DNA from: Noviherbaspirillum galbum
GTDB lineage: Bacteria; Pseudomonadota; Gammaproteobacteria; Burkholderiales; Burkholderiaceae_D
Direction: 5' to 3'
DNA: 64,000 nt
Assembly: GCF_010974945.1 (NCBI RefSeq)
Contig: NZ_JAAIVB010000055.1
Span: forward strand, 1-64,000
Shown here: positions 1 to 7,779 of the stretch, piece after piece
Position numbering within the stretch: position 1 is the stretch's first letter
How the letters are laid out: each line of letters begins with the position of its first letter
Notes under the pieces: generated by a model
Told to the model about the DNA's origin: nothing
The model's database searches: none
What the model saw: the letters and a program-made list of their open reading frames with translations, nothing else
Made by a program: the position numbers and the translations under genes

Positions 1-4
1 AGAC

Positions 5-32
5 AAAACCGGCCCGCGGGCCGGTTTTTTTT
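5..32 (+). terminator. Rho-independent terminator of the gene left of the window
   Basis: An 11-bp stem (positions 5-15 with 18-28, core AACCGGCCC/GGGCCGGTT) with a 2-base centre runs directly into eight T residues (25-32). It would end a plus-strand transcript coming from outside the window. The A-rich 5' side would let it work weakly on the minus strand too. Confidence 0.85.
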
Positions 33-73
33 CGTCCGCAGAATTGGCTGTCGTGAAATTGATTGTTACGCAA

Positions 74-93
74 TTGAATTGCAAGCAATTCAA
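74..93. promoter_or_regulatory. Perfect dyad, candidate operator upstream of the first GH16 gene
   Basis: TTGAATTGCAAGCAATTCAA is a perfect 9+9 inverted repeat around a central AA, in an AT-rich stretch about 150 bases before the GH16 start at 241 and just after a terminator. Its position suits a transcription-factor site for block A of the polysaccharide locus. No factor is identified, and the motif was not noticed elsewhere in the window. Confidence 0.35.
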
Positions 94-240
94 AGCGCTT
101 CTATCCATGTGTCCTGTTGCACCATAAAAATATTTTTCACGAGAAATGAATTTCCGTGGAACCATTTCTGGTATGCAATGCTCTGACGAAACGTTGTCCT
201 TGAGCATGATCAAGGGTCGTTTTCAAGAAAGGGGACTATT

Positions 241-1533
241 TTGCATACTTCGACGATTCATCGCCATTCGCTGGCTACCTTGGCTTCCGCCTGCGCCGCC
301 GTTCTGCTCGCTGCCTGCGGAGGCGGTTCCGGCAGCGCGGTCGATACCACCACGAGCGCCACGGCCGACAGTACGGTCGCCGCGCAATCCGCGGTCCAGA
401 CCGCCGACAGCGCCGGCACGGTAGTGGAAGCGCAATCCGCAGTAGCAGGGGCGGTCGTCGCGTCCCCCAACAGCACCGTAGCGGCAGCCGCCGCGATCGC
501 GGACGGGAGCAGCAGCGCGCCGGGCAAGTCCGGGTCGCACGCGTCGTCGAATTCCGCTAACGCGAGCACGTCGTCCAGCGGTTCGATGGTTGCCACCGCT
601 CCGGCGACCAGCACCGTGGTGCCCGCACCGGCACCTGCGCCGACTCTTGCGCCCGCACCGGCGCCGACTGCCGCACCCACCGCTGCGCCCACGGCCGCAC
701 CCACTCCGGCGCCGACTCCTGCACCGGTACCCGCGCCCGCGCCGGTCCCCGCACCTGCACCCGCACCTGCACCTGCACCCGCACCTGTTCCCATGCCGGC
801 TCCCGCGCCGGCGCCGGTGCCCGCCAACCCCACGCCTTACGGCCAGGATGCGAGCCAGTTCACGCTCTCCTTCGATGAAGAGTTCAACAACGGCTTCAAC
901 AGCAGCGTCTGGAATGACCACATCTGGTATGCCGGCTCCAACGCCACCAAGAACTTCACGGTGGAGAATGGTTCGCTGAAGATCTGGCCGCAGCGCGATG
1001 CCAGCGGCAGCTTCTTCGACCGCACCATCGACACCGACGGCAAGTTCTACCAGACTTACGGCTACTTCGAAATGGAAGCCAAGCTGCCCAAGGGCAAGGG
1101 CACCTGGCCGGCATTCTGGCTGTTCAACCACATCGGCAGCCGCCGTCCCGAGATGGACATCATGGAAGCCTATGCCGGCGGCGAAGGCTGGGGCTACACC
1201 AACAGCAGCAACGTCGCCATCCCCACCACCTATGCGCCGACCGTCTGGAAGGGCGACGTCGACGGCCAGATGATGGGCTCGCGCATGTATGACTCGGGAA
1301 CCGATCTCTCCGCCGGCTTCCATAAGTACGCGGTGAAGTGGGAGCCGACGAAGCAGACCTATTACTTCGACGGCAAGGAAGTGCTGGTCGTGAACGTCAC
1401 CATGGGCGACCCGATGTACATCATGCTGGACCTGTGGTTCGGCAGCGCCAGCGGCACGCCGGACAACTCCACGCCGCAGGGCAAGGACAACTCCTACGAA
1501 GTCAACTACGTGCGCGCCTGGCAGTTCAAGTAA
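241..1533 (+). CDS. GH16 family glycoside hydrolase, lipoprotein with Pro/Ala linker
   Basis: Predicted secreted endo-beta-glucanase-type enzyme (GH16; the family includes laminarinases, ExoK and kappa-carrageenases) acting on polysaccharide at the cell surface. The N-terminus is a lipoprotein signal with lipobox LLAAC (Cys about residue 26) followed by Gly/Ser. Residues about 120-198 are a Pro/Ala-rich linker. The GH16 fold follows, with the catalytic ExDxxE motif as E304, D306, E309 (PEMDIMEAY); E304 is the expected nucleophile and E309 the acid/base. The start is TTG at 241, with AAAGGGGA placed 5 bases upstream and the signal peptide beginning immediately; no ATG gives a better signal. 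It is the first of a tandem GH16 pair with the gene at 1766 and ends at a terminator. The natural substrate is probably the polymer made by this locus, which is an inference. Confidence 0.88.
   Translation: MHTSTIHRHSLATLASACAAVLLAACGGGSGSAVDTTTSATADSTVAAQSAVQTADSAGTVVEAQSAVAGAVVASPNSTVAAAAAIADGSSSAPGKSGSHASSNSANASTSSSGSMVATAPATSTVVPAPAPAPTLAPAPAPTAAPTAAPTAAPTPAPTPAPVPAPAPVPAPAPAPAPAPAPVPMPAPAPAPVPANPTPYGQDASQFTLSFDEEFNNGFNSSVWNDHIWYAGSNATKNFTVENGSLKIWPQRDASGSFFDRTIDTDGKFYQTYGYFEMEAKLPKGKGTWPAFWLFNHIGSRRPEMDIMEAYAGGEGWGYTNSSNVAIPTTYAPTVWKGDVDGQMMGSRMYDSGTDLSAGFHKYAVKWEPTKQTYYFDGKEVLVVNVTMGDPMYIMLDLWFGSASGTPDNSTPQGKDNSYEVNYVRAWQFK
604..825 (+). repeat. Low-complexity Pro/Ala-coding repeat inside the GH16 gene
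   Basis: Imperfect repeats of GC-rich hexamers encoding Ala-Pro, Ala-Pro-Thr and Val-Pro units. They make a stiff extended linker between the lipid anchor and the GH16 catalytic domain. Such tracts can change length by slippage. The paralogue at 1766 lacks the linker. Confidence 0.8.
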
Positions 1534-1562
1534 GTCGCCACCGAGCGCATAGCCAGCACAGC

Positions 1563-1589
1563 AAGGCCGGGTTCATCCCGGCCTTTTTT
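1563..1589 (+). terminator. Rho-independent terminator after the first GH16 gene
   Basis: Stem AAGGCCGGG (1563-1571) pairs with CCCGGCCTT (1577-1585) around a TTCAT loop and is followed by a T run to 1589. It separates the two tandem GH16 genes into different transcripts. Confidence 0.88.
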
Positions 1590-1765
1590 CATTGGCGGCA
1601 TGAAGCGACGCGGGAGCCGGCGGGCGATGCCGGCGCCCGGGGCTCCCGGCGAAACGGCGCAAGGGTCATCGTGCATCAAGGCATGTCATTGAGGACTCTC
1701 AACCGGAGGGAGCGTGAAAACGGGAATGATGACCACGTTTGCACGAATCCATCCTGTCGCCGACG

Positions 1766-2656
1766 ATGCGCGCCTTCCTCTTTCTTTTCTCGATCATCCT
1801 CGTCGCTTCCTGCGGCGATCGCGCGGCCGCGGATGCCCGCAAGGAGAGCGTTGCCGCGTCCCGCGAAGGCGGGGCGAAAGGCGCCTCCGGCAAAAGCCAG
1901 TCCACGCGCGACGTGCCGCATCCTGGCGGTCCTTACGGACAGCGCGCCGATGACTGGGTCCTCACGTTCTCGGAAGAATTCGAGCGTTTCAACAAGGACC
2001 TGTGGAACGATCACATCTGGTATGAAAAGCCGAACCCGACGCAGAATTTCGCGGTCGAGGATGGCCGCCTGAAGATCTGGCCACAGCGAGACGCGACCGG
2101 CAAGTTCTTCAACCGCACCCTGGATACGGACGGCAAGTTTTCCCAGACCTACGGTTACTTCGAGATGGAAGCCAAGCTGCCGCGGGGGAAGGGCACCTGG
2201 CCTGCTTTCTGGCTGTTCAATCACCCGGGCGACAGGCGCCCCGAGATCGACATCATGGAAGCCTATGCCGGCGGCGAAGGCTGGGGCTTCGTCGACAAGA
2301 AGGGCATGCACCGGCCGAACGTCTATGGCACCACCGTGTGGATAGGCGATGGCAGCTCGGCCGGATCGAAGATGAACGAGACCCACAAGGACCTCTCGGA
2401 GGGCTTCCACAAATACGCGGTGAAATGGGAGCCGGACCGCCAGACCTTCTACTTCGACGGCAAGGAAGTGATGAGCGTGCGCACGGCCATGCACGATCCC
2501 TTGTACATCATCCTCGACCTCTGGTTCGGCAGCGCCAGCGGCGAGCCGGACGACAGCACGCCCCAGGGCAGGTCGAACGCCTTCGAAGTCAATTACGTAC
2601 GGGCATGGCGCGCCAGGAACGTGCCGTCTTCCGAGCGCATCCTGCAGAACCGCTAG
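1766..2656 (+). CDS. GH16 family glycoside hydrolase, short lipoprotein paralogue
   Basis: Second GH16 enzyme (about 296 residues), a close paralogue of the gene at 241 but with almost no linker. The N-terminus has one Arg, a hydrophobic run FLFLFSIILVA and the lipobox VASC, so it should be lipid-anchored. The catalytic motif ExDxxE is E160, D162, E165 (PEIDIMEAYAGGEG). I chose ATG 1766 because it begins exactly at a clean signal peptide; an in-frame TTG at 1739 would add an unlikely acidic n-region. Neither start has a strong ribosome-binding site. It shares with its neighbour the segments NDHIWYEKPNPTQNF and TDGKFSQTYGYFEMEAKLP, which suggests tandem duplication followed by divergence. Probably an EPS-degrading or remodelling enzyme. 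Confidence 0.85.
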   Translation: MRAFLFLFSIILVASCGDRAAADARKESVAASREGGAKGASGKSQSTRDVPHPGGPYGQRADDWVLTFSEEFERFNKDLWNDHIWYEKPNPTQNFAVEDGRLKIWPQRDATGKFFNRTLDTDGKFSQTYGYFEMEAKLPRGKGTWPAFWLFNHPGDRRPEIDIMEAYAGGEGWGFVDKKGMHRPNVYGTTVWIGDGSSAGSKMNETHKDLSEGFHKYAVKWEPDRQTFYFDGKEVMSVRTAMHDPLYIILDLWFGSASGEPDDSTPQGRSNAFEVNYVRAWRARNVPSSERILQNR

Positions 2657-2885
2657 CTTGCGCCGGCATGTTGCCGGCAAGCCTGACATTCCGTCCCGGA
2701 ACGAAAAACGCCATCAAGTCTGTACCGTATCAGCAACGCGGCCCCGCTTGATTGTGTTAACGCAAAGTCAAAAGACCGTGCTCCACGAAACTAAGGATGT
2801 CCGACGACGCTCCTTGCTTTCCCGGCGCCGTCCCTGTTGTAACTCATCCGGCCGCTTTCCGGCCGGTCATCCGAGATGACGTGCA

Positions 2886-4466
2886 ATGCTCTATAACTCC
2901 TACGAATTCATCTTTCTTTACCTGCCGCTGGTCTTCTGCGGCTTCTTCCTGGTTGCGCGCAAGTCGCACCAGCTCGCGGCGCTCTGGCTAGCGCTGGCCT
3001 CGCTGTTCTTTTATGGCTGGTGGAATCCGAAGTTCGTCGCGCTCCTCGTCGGGTCGATCCTGTTCAACTTCGGCGCCGGCTACCTCATCGGAAAGCGCAG
3101 GGAACACGATCCGGCCGAAGCGAAGATGCTGCTCATCGGCGCCATCACCGGCAACCTTGCCCTGCTTGGCTATTTCAAGTACACGAACTTCTTCATCACC
3201 ACCTTCAACGGCCTGTCGGGCCAGAACGTGCTGATGCTCGACATCATCCTCCCGCTTGGCATCTCGTTCTTCACCTTCACGCAGATCGCCTTCCTGGTCG
3301 ACGTCTACCGCGGCATCGCCAAGGAATACCGCTTCGTGCACTACCTGCTGTTCGTGACTTACTTCCCGCACCTGATCGCGGGCCCGGTGCTGCACCACAA
3401 GCAGATGATGCCGCAGTTCGCCGCCAAGGAAACCTACCGCATCAACTGGGACAACGTCGCCATCGGCCTGACCATCTTCGCGCTTGGCCTGTGCAAGAAA
3501 GTCCTCATCGCCGACAGCCTGGAGCCGATCGCGAATGGCGTGTTCAACGGCGCGCACCGCGGCGAGAACCTCATGCTGTTCGATGCCTGGGCTGGCGCGC
3601 TTGCCTATGCCTTCCAACTGTATTTCGATTTCTCCGGCTACTCCGACATGGCCATCGGCCTCTCGCGGATGTTCAACGTCAAGCTCCCGCTCAACTTCAA
3701 TTCGCCTTACCGCGCGACGAGCATCATCGATTTCTGGCGCCGCTGGCACATCACGCTGTCGACCTTCCTGCGGGATTATCTCTACATTCCGCTGGGCGGA
3801 AACCGGCAGGGAGTGGCGCGCCGCCACGCCAACCTGATGCTGACCATGCTGCTCGGCGGCCTGTGGCACGGCGCCAACTGGACCTTCGTGGTGTGGGGCG
3901 GCCTGCATGGCGTCTACCTGGTGATCAACCATCTCTGGCGCGTCGCCAGCGAACGCATGGGCATCCGCAAGCTCGGGCCGGCCTGGCTGCGCGCCGGCAC
4001 CGGCTGGCTGATCACCTTCCTCTGCGCGCTGGTGGCGTGGGTCTTCTTCCGCGCGGAAAACTTCAACGATGCATCCATGATGCTGCAAGCCATGGCTGGC
4101 ATGCGCGGCCTGTCGGTCGGCGTATCCGCCCATCTGCCTGCCGCGGTGATGTCGCTGGTGCATAGCCTGAAGATGCCGGTCGAGCTGCTCGGCTTCCTGC
4201 CGCTGGCCACCGGCGCTTCCGGCCTGAGCGTGCTCGAGGTCGGCCTGCTGCTGCTCATGGCGGCAACCATCGCATGGACCATGCCGAATACCCAGCAACT
4301 GCTGCACCGCGTGCAACCGGCGCTGGAGCCGGTGGCCCGGCCTGCCTACTTCGCCGGCCTGTGGAGCGCGTCCTCGCTGTCCTCGCGCATCGCGGTCGGC
4401 ATGCTGCTCGGCTGCGCCATCTTTGCCATCAATCGACAATCCACTTTCTTGTATTTCCAGTTCTGA
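2886..4466 (+). CDS. MBOAT family membrane-bound O-acyltransferase (AlgI/DltB-like)
   Basis: Polytopic inner-membrane acyltransferase (526 residues) that moves an acyl group to a polysaccharide or other carrier across the membrane. The N-terminal sequence MLYNSYEFIFLYLPL is typical of the family. The signature histidines are H328 in GGLWHGANW and H341 in GGLHG; RATSIIDFWRRWHITLSTFL is also characteristic. The start is ATG 2886, the only one that fits the family N-terminus. The stop overlaps the next start by one base (TGATG), so the SGNH partner is translationally coupled, as is common for MBOAT/SGNH pairs in alginate (AlgI with AlgJ/AlgX) and teichoic acid (DltB with DltD) modification. The donor is unknown; acetyl is the default guess, but see the A-T-TE protein at 7780. 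Confidence 0.9.
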   Translation: MLYNSYEFIFLYLPLVFCGFFLVARKSHQLAALWLALASLFFYGWWNPKFVALLVGSILFNFGAGYLIGKRREHDPAEAKMLLIGAITGNLALLGYFKYTNFFITTFNGLSGQNVLMLDIILPLGISFFTFTQIAFLVDVYRGIAKEYRFVHYLLFVTYFPHLIAGPVLHHKQMMPQFAAKETYRINWDNVAIGLTIFALGLCKKVLIADSLEPIANGVFNGAHRGENLMLFDAWAGALAYAFQLYFDFSGYSDMAIGLSRMFNVKLPLNFNSPYRATSIIDFWRRWHITLSTFLRDYLYIPLGGNRQGVARRHANLMLTMLLGGLWHGANWTFVVWGGLHGVYLVINHLWRVASERMGIRKLGPAWLRAGTGWLITFLCALVAWVFFRAENFNDASMMLQAMAGMRGLSVGVSAHLPAAVMSLVHSLKMPVELLGFLPLATGASGLSVLEVGLLLLMAATIAWTMPNTQQLLHRVQPALEPVARPAYFAGLWSASSLSSRIAVGMLLGCAIFAINRQSTFLYFQF

Positions 4467-5473
4467 TGCGAAACTATCTGCTAAGTGTGCTGCTGATGAC
4501 CGCCGCAACGTTGATGTTGCTGGCAGGCGTGAACTATGCGGTGGATCCGCTCAACCGCATTCGTCCCAATACTTCGGGTGTCTACCTGAAGGCGCAGGAG
4601 CGCGAGATGAATCCCGGCGTCGCGCGCAGCATGAAATACGATACCGTGGTGATCGGATCGTCGATGATGGAGAACCTCGATCCGGCATATATCGAGAAAC
4701 TCTCCGGATGGAAGGCCATCAACCTCGCGGTCGAGGGCAGCACCGCCTACGAGCAGCGGCGCAACCTCGAGGTGGCGCTGCGCACCGGCCAGGTCAAGCG
4801 GGTGATCTGGGGCGTGGACTGGGGCTCGTTCTCCCATGGCCCGTTCGAAAGCGCGCCGGGGCCGGGCGTGCCGGACTACCTGTATCGCGACGACAGCGCG
4901 CTGGATTACGTGAAGTATGTGTTCAACGTGTCGGTGCTGCGCGCTTCCTTCAAGCGGCTCGCCGGCGTCGGACTGGTGCCCGAGAGCGAGCTCGGCCGAG
5001 TGCATAACTGGAGCAATACCTATGACTACGGCTGCAGCCAGATCGCGGTCGAGGAAGCGCGGTTCAAGCGCGTCGGCTCCATCTTCAAGAACCACAAGAT
5101 CGGCACCTACCGGCAGAGCGTCGACATGAACTTCTTCGCACTCGTGGACGAATATCCCAAGGTCGAATTCTATGCGATGCTGCCGCCTTACTCCGCGCAA
5201 TGGGTCAGGTCGCTGAGCAACTACAATCCTTTCGCGCTCAACGACTTCCTTGGATTCCGGAAATACCTCGCTTCCTGGAAGCGGCCGAACCTGCGTCTCT
5301 TCGATTTCATGGCCGACGAGTCCATCGTTACCAACGGCCATAACTACCGTGACCTCGCGCATTTCCATGAATCGGTCAACCAGCTGATGTTCAGGCGCGC
5401 GCTGGCCGGCGAACACCTGCCGGTGGTCGACCACGTCAACAGCTACATCGACAAGCCCATGAAGTGCAACTGA
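4466..5473 (+). CDS. SGNH-hydrolase-like partner of the MBOAT acyltransferase
   Basis: A 335-residue protein with one N-terminal membrane anchor (about residues 5-23) and a periplasmic domain. It has the SGNH block I motif VIGSSMMENLD (S65/S66) and a block V-like D296-L-A-H299 near the C-terminus, the Asp/His pair of SGNH esterases and acetyltransferases such as AlgJ, AlgX and DltD. The region EGSTAYEQRRNLEVAL also resembles this group. It starts at ATG 4466, overlapping the MBOAT stop by one base; upstream in-frame codons lie inside the MBOAT gene. It probably receives the acyl group from the MBOAT protein and transfers it to the polymer in the periplasm. The family assignment is from motifs, with no overall identity established. 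Confidence 0.72.
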   Translation: MRNYLLSVLLMTAATLMLLAGVNYAVDPLNRIRPNTSGVYLKAQEREMNPGVARSMKYDTVVIGSSMMENLDPAYIEKLSGWKAINLAVEGSTAYEQRRNLEVALRTGQVKRVIWGVDWGSFSHGPFESAPGPGVPDYLYRDDSALDYVKYVFNVSVLRASFKRLAGVGLVPESELGRVHNWSNTYDYGCSQIAVEEARFKRVGSIFKNHKIGTYRQSVDMNFFALVDEYPKVEFYAMLPPYSAQWVRSLSNYNPFALNDFLGFRKYLASWKRPNLRLFDFMADESIVTNGHNYRDLAHFHESVNQLMFRRALAGEHLPVVDHVNSYIDKPMKCN

Positions 5474-5683
5474 CGGAGAAGGCGCGCACCGCGTAGCGGT
5501 GCCGCGCATGCTGCCGACGTACTTTCATTTCCTTTCCTAACTTTCTGATTCGCCAGCGAAAGCAATCGCCTTTGTGGCGAATACAAGGTCGGTCATGATT
5601 TGCGTCAGGCACGGTCGGCGTGGCATCTCCTACACTTGCTTTCAATGCTCCGTGCCACGCCGGAGACCCGCGCCTCACGCTTC

Positions 5684-5698
5684 AAGGAGATCAACCTG
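5684..5698 (+). promoter_or_regulatory. Ribosome-binding site and CTG start codon
   Basis: AAGGAG at 5684-5689, then the 6-base spacer ATCAAC, then CTG at 5696. This is ideal Shine-Dalgarno geometry for CTG initiation and sits exactly where the paralogue at 27549-28688 has its ATG. There is no ATG, GTG or TTG at this point. The nearest in-frame ATG (5645) has no good site and would add 17 residues absent from the paralogue. Confidence 0.6.
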
Positions 5699-6814
5699 AG
5701 AGTCGCCTTCGTCACGAACACCCCGCCGCCGTATCGCGTTCCCGTTCTACAGCGTATTGCCCGCGTTCCAGGTGTCAGCTTCCGAGCGATCTTTTGCGCG
5801 CGGCGCGAGCCGAATCGCAAGTGGGATCTGCCGGCGCTCGACTTCGACCACGTATTTCTCCGGGAACGCTTCTTCACGGTGTCCGGGCGTTACATCCACA
5901 ACAACCCCGACGTCGTGGGAGCGCTGCGCCGCTTTGCCCCTGATGTCGTCGTGACCGACGGCTTCAATCCGACCCACCTGTATGCCTTCTTCACCGCCTG
6001 GCTGAGCGGCCGGCCGCATGTCGCCATGACGGACGGCACCGACGTGTCCGAGCGCGGCCTCGGGCGCCTGCACCGCGCGGCGCGCAGGCTGGTCTATGCG
6101 CATTCCGCCGCATTCGTGCCGGCGAGCGCCGGCGGCAGGCGGCACTACGAAAGTTATGGCGTCAGCCCGGATCGCTGCTTCACGTCCTGCCTGTGCGTCG
6201 ACAACGAGCGTTTCGCGCCGGCGCCGAACCAGGAGAAGCGTTTCGATTTCATGTTTTCCGGACGCATCGAAGCGGTGAAGAACCCGGTGTTCGCGCTCAG
6301 CGTCGCGGTGGAAGCGGCGAAGCGCCTCAAGCGCAGGGTAAGCATGTTGTATGCCGGCGCCGGCGGCCTCGAGGAAACGGTGCGCAATGCGGCTGCCTTG
6401 CATGAACGTTTCGTCGATGTGCATTTCCACGGCTTCGCTCGCCAGGATGAATTGCCGGCGCTCTATCGCGCGTCGCGCATCTTCCTGTTTCCTACCTTGT
6501 GGGATCCCTGGGGCGTGGTGGCCAACGAGGCTTGCGCGGCCGGCGTGCCGGTGCTGGTGTCCAATGAAGCGGGCGTTGCCGGAGAGCTCGTCAGGCACGG
6601 CGAAAATGGTTTCATCTGTCCGATGGAAGCCTCGATGTGGGCGGACCGCGCCGCGCTTCTGCTGTCCCGTCCGGACATCTATGCCGATTTCTCGAGCAGG
6701 GGCCTGCACATCGTCGGCGAGTACAACTTCGACAATGCGGCGGCGGGTCTGCTCGACGCGTGCCGCTTCGCGCTATGTGAAGCGGAGGCGGGAAAGGTCA
6801 AGATGCAGGTGTGA
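5696..6814 (+). CDS. Glycosyltransferase family 4, probable CTG start
   Basis: Cytoplasmic retaining glycosyltransferase (about 372 residues) of the GT-B fold, family GT4, adding a sugar from a nucleotide donor to the lipid-linked repeat unit. The N-terminal domain begins (M/L)RVAFVTNTPPPYRVPVL. The C-terminal domain has FMFSGRIEAVKNP, the acceptor/donor loop PALYRASRIFLFPT, and the GT4 signature WGVVANEACAAGVPV with the ExxxxG-type glutamate. It is a clear paralogue of the gene at 27549-28688: both share FCxRREPNRxW, ERF, IHNNPDV, MTDGTDxSER and SCLC. The start is placed at CTG 5696 from that alignment and the ribosome-binding site; ATG 5645 is the alternative. The donor sugar cannot be told from the sequence. 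Confidence 0.85.
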   Translation: MRVAFVTNTPPPYRVPVLQRIARVPGVSFRAIFCARREPNRKWDLPALDFDHVFLRERFFTVSGRYIHNNPDVVGALRRFAPDVVVTDGFNPTHLYAFFTAWLSGRPHVAMTDGTDVSERGLGRLHRAARRLVYAHSAAFVPASAGGRRHYESYGVSPDRCFTSCLCVDNERFAPAPNQEKRFDFMFSGRIEAVKNPVFALSVAVEAAKRLKRRVSMLYAGAGGLEETVRNAAALHERFVDVHFHGFARQDELPALYRASRIFLFPTLWDPWGVVANEACAAGVPVLVSNEAGVAGELVRHGENGFICPMEASMWADRAALLLSRPDIYADFSSRGLHIVGEYNFDNAAAGLLDACRFALCEAEAGKVKMQV

Positions 6815-6945
6815 TTCGTCATGGCATGCTTGGTTTAACGGTTTTCCTGGGAATATAAAGTGGTTCAGCACGTCATCCGCATTCGTTTCGACATCAACAT
6901 GGCCCGTCCCGGGCTTCCGGCCGGCGCACCGGCGGGAGGCATGCG

Positions 6946-7725
6946 ATGAGTCTGCTGTTCACCTGCTCCATCGACGACGGCCATCCGCTCGACATGCGGA
7001 CCGCCGAGTTGCTGGACAAGCATGGCCTGCGCGCAACCTTCTACGTTCCGATCAAGAACCGCGAAGGATCCTATGTGATGACGCGCGAGAACCTCCGCGA
7101 ATTGTCGCGGCGGTTCGAGGTCGGCTCGCATACCTATGACCATTGCTACCTGCGCGAGCTCGACGTGCGCCGGACCTACTACCAGATCTCGAAAGGCAAG
7201 AACGGGCTCGAAGACGTGCTCGGCCTGCCGATCAACGGTTTCTGTTATCCCGGCGGCAAGTACAGCGCCAAGGACATCGACATGGTGCGCGCCTGCGGCT
7301 TCGTCTACGCCCGCACGACAGCCAATCTTTTCCTGGATGCCGGACATTCGCGTCTGGAACTGCCCACCACCATCCAGTTCTATCCGCATTCGCGCGGGGT
7401 GTACCTGCGCAACTACGCCCGGTCCGGCGACTGGCTCAAGCGCGCCGGACCGCTCTACCTCGCCTTGCGCAACGATCACTGGATCAAGCGCCTGCATGCC
7501 CTGTTCGACCATGCGGTCGAGGCGGGGCGCGTGTTCCATCTCTGGGGGCACTCCAAGCAGATCGACGAGCTCGACGCCTGGGATGAATTCGAGGCCTTCC
7601 TGGCGCACGTCGGACAGCAGGTGAGGGCGGATGCACGCCTGACCAACGGCGAGCTGGTGCAGCGGGTATATGGCGTCGAGCGGAAGGTGCTGGCGCCGAC
7701 GGCGGCGCATTTCAAGGCGGGATGA
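6946..7725 (+). CDS. Polysaccharide deacetylase family protein (NodB homology)
   Basis: A 259-residue CE4-like deacetylase that would remove N- or O-acetyl groups from a glycan. It has no signal peptide, so it may act in the cytoplasm on the lipid-linked unit or a nucleotide sugar. Motif 1 is CSIDDG with D10/D11 (usual form TFDDG; D11 is the expected metal ligand). Motif 2 is the metal-binding HxxxH, H62-TYD-H66. GFCYPGGKYS matches motif 3 (R/Y-PY/G). The C-terminal VFHLWGHSKQID carries a late histidine as in this family. The start ATG 6946 follows GGGAGGC. It is the last gene of block A and converges with the A-T-TE gene; the 54-base gap holds a CGCGGC/GCCGCG hairpin without a clear T run. 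Confidence 0.82.
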   Translation: MSLLFTCSIDDGHPLDMRTAELLDKHGLRATFYVPIKNREGSYVMTRENLRELSRRFEVGSHTYDHCYLRELDVRRTYYQISKGKNGLEDVLGLPINGFCYPGGKYSAKDIDMVRACGFVYARTTANLFLDAGHSRLELPTTIQFYPHSRGVYLRNYARSGDWLKRAGPLYLALRNDHWIKRLHALFDHAVEAGRVFHLWGHSKQIDELDAWDEFEAFLAHVGQQVRADARLTNGELVQRVYGVERKVLAPTAAHFKAG

Positions 7726-7779
7726 GAAGGGAATGAGAAGGGGACGAGACGCGGCGGAGAGCCGCGCCCGTCGCCCGGC

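Noticed and set aside
2657-2885. Inverted repeat CTTGCGCCGGCA / TGCCGGCAAG after the second GH16 gene as a terminator
   Set aside because: The stem has a bulge and no T run follows; evidence is too weak for an entry.
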